Of a DNA stretch of 25,515 bases, positions 23,152 through 25,515 are shown piece after piece. The position numbers and the translations under genes were made by a program. A model generated the notes under the pieces. It saw nothing but the letters and a program-made list of their open reading frames with translations. It was not told the DNA's origin and searched no databases. The stretch is taken from positions 1 through 25,515 of IMG/VR virus record IMGVR_UViG_3300032287_001642, one strand, 5' to 3'. Each line of letters starts with the position of its first letter. Within the stretch, counting starts at the first letter, position 1. Source of the DNA: a virus.

Positions 23152-23230
23152 AAAAGCCCAGAAGCCCCAAGACAAAAGCTATCGCCATTAGGACGAGAAG
23201 TTTAGAAAACTTATACCAAAGATAAGTCAT
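23138..23230 (-). CDS. possible antisense membrane micropeptide (30 aa)
   Basis: On the minus strand an ATG at 23230 opens 30 codons: MTYLWYKFSKLLVLMAIAF and then VLGLLGFFRAK, stop at 23138. The peptide has a basic, aromatic N-terminus, one strongly hydrophobic segment and a basic C-terminus, a typical single-pass membrane peptide. It fills most of the gap between the last ejection gene and the terminator. The AGGGG before the ATG is too close to act as a normal Shine-Dalgarno, and no good promoter is visible, so it may be chance. Confidence 0.22.
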   Translation of the reverse strand: MTYLWYKFSKLLVLMAIAFVLGLLGFFRAK

Positions 23231-23246
23231 CCCCTAAGTTTACCAC

Positions 23247-23268
23247 AAGCCCCGAAAGGGGCTTTTTT
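23247..23268 (+). terminator. intrinsic terminator after the ejection protein genes
   Basis: GCCCC/GGGGC stem with GAAA loop, extended by AA/TT pairs and followed by six T residues in total. The core is identical to the terminator at 24858-24877. Confidence 0.9.
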
Positions 23269-23285
23269 CATTTGTAGGAGCATAA

Positions 23286-24329
23286 ATGTCAAGAAACGGC
23301 TCGGGCACTTACACCCTCCCAGCGGGGAACCCTGTAACCACGGGAACCACAATTAGCTCTACCGTCCACAACAACACTTTAAGCGATATAGAAACGGCTT
23401 TAACTCAGTCTCTTGCTAAAGACGGACAAACTACCCCTACGGCTAATCTTCCAATGGGAGGCTTTAAGCATACAGGACTTGCAGCGGGCTCTACCGCAGG
23501 AGACTCGTTGAGGTATGAGCAGCTTTTTACAACCGGAACTCTTGGATTGCTTGGGCCGGTTACTGTTACTGCTGATGCTTTTGGTGCGCTTCAGCTTGTG
23601 CCTTTGCGAGACATTGCCGGATATTTAAATGGATACACCTTATCTAATAACGTAACCGACGCAACGAACGATATTGATATTGCTACAGGTGTTGCGGTTA
23701 GTTCTGATTCTGTTTATCTAATAAGGCTTGCGTCTGCTTTAACTAAACGACTTGATGCAAACTGGACCGTTGGAACTAATCAAGGAATGTTAGATACGGG
23801 TTCAATCGCTAATACCACGTATCATATTTTTGCTATTGCTCGCTCTGATACGGGCGTTGTCGATGTTCTAGCTTCTACCTCTCCAACCGCGCCGACGATG
23901 CCGGCTAATTATGACTATAAGCGGCGCATTGGTTCGATTGTTAGGACGGGCGCGGCTATCAAGCCATTTTTGCAGACCGGAAATCAGTTTGATTGGAAAA
24001 CACCTGTTCTTGATGTAAACGCTGCGGCGAATACAGCGGCTACTAATCGCACATTGACGGTGCCTACTGGAATTAAAGTAAAGGCTTGTATTACAGCTAC
24101 CGCAGCCTCTGCGGGAACGGCTGGTAATACTATTGTTAATGACCCCGATGTAGGAGCTCTTACTGGCAGCAGCACTAATCGCAGCATACTTAATGCAGAT
24201 GGTGTTTCTGTTTCTGCATCTCTTGATGTAATGACGAATACCTCTGCTCAAGTAAATACGGATGGCGACGGAACAAGCGCAACTATAACTATTTCGACGT
24301 TTGGCTACATTGATGATCGGAGAATTTAA
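23286..24329 (+). CDS. tail fibre protein
   Basis: 347 residues. The N-terminal 85 residues (SRNGSGTYTLPAGNPVTTGTT, then LSDIETALTQSLAKDGQT and NLPMGGFKHTGLA) are the well-known virion-attachment part of many podovirus tail fibres. The rest is low in charge, Thr-, Ser-, Asn- and Ala-rich and beta-predicted, ending TISTFGYIDDRRI; it would be the host-contacting part. The gene starts after a terminator, with GGAG about seven bases before the ATG, and is followed by a small companion gene. No chaperone or depolymerase motif is seen. Confidence 0.8.
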   Translation: MSRNGSGTYTLPAGNPVTTGTTISSTVHNNTLSDIETALTQSLAKDGQTTPTANLPMGGFKHTGLAAGSTAGDSLRYEQLFTTGTLGLLGPVTVTADAFGALQLVPLRDIAGYLNGYTLSNNVTDATNDIDIATGVAVSSDSVYLIRLASALTKRLDANWTVGTNQGMLDTGSIANTTYHIFAIARSDTGVVDVLASTSPTAPTMPANYDYKRRIGSIVRTGAAIKPFLQTGNQFDWKTPVLDVNAAANTAATNRTLTVPTGIKVKACITATAASAGTAGNTIVNDPDVGALTGSSTNRSILNADGVSVSASLDVMTNTSAQVNTDGDGTSATITISTFGYIDDRRI

Positions 24330-24331
24330 AA

Positions 24332-24838
24332 ATGGTCATCAAAACAATGCAGTTTATACATAGCAAGTTAGTCCAGCCCAATTTTATACAGACATTAAGC
24401 GGCACCAATGGATTTACTTGGTGTTCCGGCGTATTTCCCTACACAGTTCCTTCTGGTTTCTGGTTGGGCATTACCGATATGCAGTTGGGAAGTAAATTTA
24501 CCGACGGTGGAGCTGGCGCCAGGGCTTCGATGCTGGTTTTAAATAATGTGGTTTCAGTTCCAGACAACGCCGGCCCGATGCATTTTCGCGTTCCTTTGGT
24601 GATTCCTTCTGGAACCGTTCTTACCGCTGACATTATTAATAATGACGTTGAACAACAGTGGATGAACTCTGTAATAACTGGACTTTTAGTAGAGCAAGTA
24701 GCGGGGCAGACTTGGCAAGATGCTTTTTCTTTCCTGTTTCAGCCTTCTGGAAGCGTAACCATTCCCCCAATTCAAATACCTCCGGTGTCTGTAAATATAC
24801 CGTCGCTAACTGGAACTATTAATCTTTCTGCCGCTTAA
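24332..24838 (+). CDS. small beta-rich tail fibre companion protein
   Basis: 168 residues, starting three bases after the fibre stop. It is beta-predicted, with few charges; the sequence FPYTVPSGFWLGITDMQLGSK and LVIPSGTVLTADIINNDVE looks like strands of a sandwich domain, and the C-terminus is Pro/Ile-rich (PPIQIPPVSVNIPSLTG). It probably belongs to the tail fibre or a surface structure because of its position between fibre and terminator. No named family is recognised. Confidence 0.55.
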   Translation: MVIKTMQFIHSKLVQPNFIQTLSGTNGFTWCSGVFPYTVPSGFWLGITDMQLGSKFTDGGAGARASMLVLNNVVSVPDNAGPMHFRVPLVIPSGTVLTADIINNDVEQQWMNSVITGLLVEQVAGQTWQDAFSFLFQPSGSVTIPPIQIPPVSVNIPSLTGTINLSAA

Positions 24839-24857
24839 TTTTTAAATTTTGATAACC

Positions 24858-24877
24858 GCCCCGAAAGGGGCTTTTTT
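24858..24877 (+). terminator. intrinsic terminator after the tail fibre module
   Basis: GCCCC/GGGGC stem with GAAA loop followed by six T residues. It repeats the 20-base core of the terminator at 23249-23268 exactly. The pair frames the fibre module. Confidence 0.9.
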
Positions 24878-24893
24878 ACGTACGGAGGAAAGT

Positions 24894-25202
24894 TTGGAAG
24901 CCCTTTTTTTAAAAATAAAAATCCTATTTCCTGGCCTCATCGGGGCTGCCCTTGCCGCAATCACCGGACCGGCTAGGGATATTAAAGAAAGATTTATAGG
25001 TTTCACGTTTGGGTTTTGCGTTGCCTCGTTTGGTGCGGACCCGATGCTTAATTTTTTCAGTTTATCGCATGACACCTACCAATCTGGGGTTGGTTTCATT
25101 CTTGGTTACTTTGGTCTTTCTGTTTCGGATGCCTTAATGAAATTTATTAGAGAAACAGACTTCGCAGGGATTGTTAAAAGCAAATTCGGGGGCGGTCAAT
25201 GA
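24894..25202 (+). CDS. holin-like membrane protein
   Basis: 102 residues from TTG 24894, which follows GGAGG with normal spacing. The frame also runs upstream to 24849, but that start would place the terminator inside the gene. Three hydrophobic segments are visible: about residues 9-24 (ILFPGLIGAALAAITG), 34-52 (FIGFTFGFCVASFGADPML) and 62-80 (SGVGFILGYFGLSVSDALM), with a basic, Gly-rich tail (KSKFGGGQ). Size, topology and late position fit a holin that permeabilises the inner membrane at lysis. It overlaps the next membrane gene by four bases. Confidence 0.7.
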   Translation: MEALFLKIKILFPGLIGAALAAITGPARDIKERFIGFTFGFCVASFGADPMLNFFSLSHDTYQSGVGFILGYFGLSVSDALMKFIRETDFAGIVKSKFGGGQ

Positions 25203-25515
25203 GCCTCTATGTCATTTGTTGCTTAATCGTTGCATTGATTTCTGCCTATCTCATTGTTCATCCGCGCTACGAAGATGGTCTAGCAGGTAGGTTAAGTCTT
25301 GTATTTATGTTGATTGGAAGTCTTGTTGTCGTGGGTGAGTTTGTTGATGGTGTTGAGTATGACGTTAATCCTACGACTCTTACGGTTCAGTTGGGTATTG
25401 CGATATTTCTATTGAGGCATGTTTACAGATTCAGCAAGTGGGTAAAACTCGGTTACTACGATTGGAGAAAAGATGAAAAAGCTGCTCCTGATACTGATGT
25501 TGTCTGCCCCTTGTT
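25199..25515 (+). CDS. small membrane protein, likely lysis accessory (3' end outside window)
   Basis: The ATG overlaps the holin-like stop (ATGA) and the frame stays open to the window edge, giving at least 105 residues. Hydrophobic segments lie at about 3-20 (LYVICCLIVALISAYLIV), 34-48 (LSLVFMLIGSLVVVG) and 67-79, followed by a basic tail (RHVYRFSKWVK). It may be a second holin, an antiholin or another envelope protein of the lysis cassette; nothing decides between these. A further start codon with a good ribosome binding site lies inside its 3' part at 25473. Confidence 0.6.
   Translation, partial: MSLYVICCLIVALISAYLIVHPRYEDGLAGRLSLVFMLIGSLVVVGEFVDGVEYDVNPTTLTVQLGIAIFLLRHVYRFSKWVKLGYYDWRKDEKAAPDTDVVCPL
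25473..25515 (+). CDS. start of a secreted protein or lipoprotein (partial)
   Basis: ATG 25473 follows GGAGAAAAG and begins MKKLLLILMLSAPC in a different frame from the membrane gene it overlaps. This is a short, classic signal sequence with a Cys at residue 14, though the residues before the Cys (SAP) are not a textbook lipobox. In a lysis region this could be a spanin, a secreted endolysin or another exported protein. Only 14 codons are in view. Confidence 0.35.
   Translation, partial: MKKLLLILMLSAPC

Noticed and set aside
23270-23300. Minus-strand promoter from a perfect TTGACA opposite the fibre start
   Set aside because: No acceptable -10 element occurs 15-19 bases downstream on the minus strand.
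24849-24894. Longer holin-like N-terminus from 24849
   Set aside because: It would translate through an intrinsic terminator; TTG 24894 has a proper GGAGG upstream.

Overview
The window is the late (virion) half of a tailed double-stranded DNA phage genome with a short-tailed, P22-like gene plan. Every well-supported gene is on the + strand. The order is that of P22-like podoviruses: Q-like antiterminator, terminase, portal, scaffold, major capsid protein, gp4-like adaptor, gp10-like tail protein, three internal/ejection-type proteins, tail fibre, holin. The host is probably a Gram-negative proteobacterium, judging from the Q-type antiterminator, the Shine-Dalgarno sites and the GC-hairpin/U-tract terminators. 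I cannot name it more closely. No integrase, repressor or replication gene lies in the window, so the lifestyle is undecided.

Layout. Positions 1-722 hold a zinc-finger Q-like antiterminator (cut by the window edge) and a small HTH protein. Positions 706-1083 hold a sigma70-like promoter, a structured leader of about 260 nt, an intrinsic terminator and a hairpin over the next ribosome binding site. This resembles the lambda pR'/6S RNA/tR' late switch. Positions 1088-3547 carry two small genes, terminase small subunit, an HNH homing endonuclease and terminase large subunit. Positions 3540-4834 carry a small beta-protein and a LamG-type adhesin. Positions 4831-13807 carry portal, a repeat-rich fibre, a DUF115-methyltransferase fusion, two small genes, scaffold and the major capsid gene, which is split by a group I intron encoding a GIY-YIG endonuclease. 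Positions 13819-16370 carry a decoration-type protein followed by a glycan cassette (DUF115, glycosyltransferase, methyltransferase). Positions 16367-23151 hold head-completion, tail and internal proteins plus a GNAT acetyltransferase. Positions 23247-24877 are a tail fibre module framed by two identical terminators. Positions 24894-25515 begin the lysis region.

The genes form one long translationally coupled chain; most neighbours share a 1-, 4-, 8- or 11-nt overlap. If the Q-like protein lets polymerase through the terminator near 1000, the whole structural and lysis set would be expressed together.

Points deserving most attention: (1) the group I intron in the capsid gene, whose splice sites can be placed to the base by P1 and P10 pairing; (2) the terminase large gene, whose start region appears displaced by the HNH gene and whose frame changes by +1 at the Walker A motif; (3) the promoter/leader RNA/terminator between the Q-like gene and the late genes; (4) two DUF115 proteins, a glycosyltransferase and two methyltransferase domains in the capsid operon, suggesting glycan synthesis or virion decoration; (5) a glycosyltransferase that seems to start at AUU.
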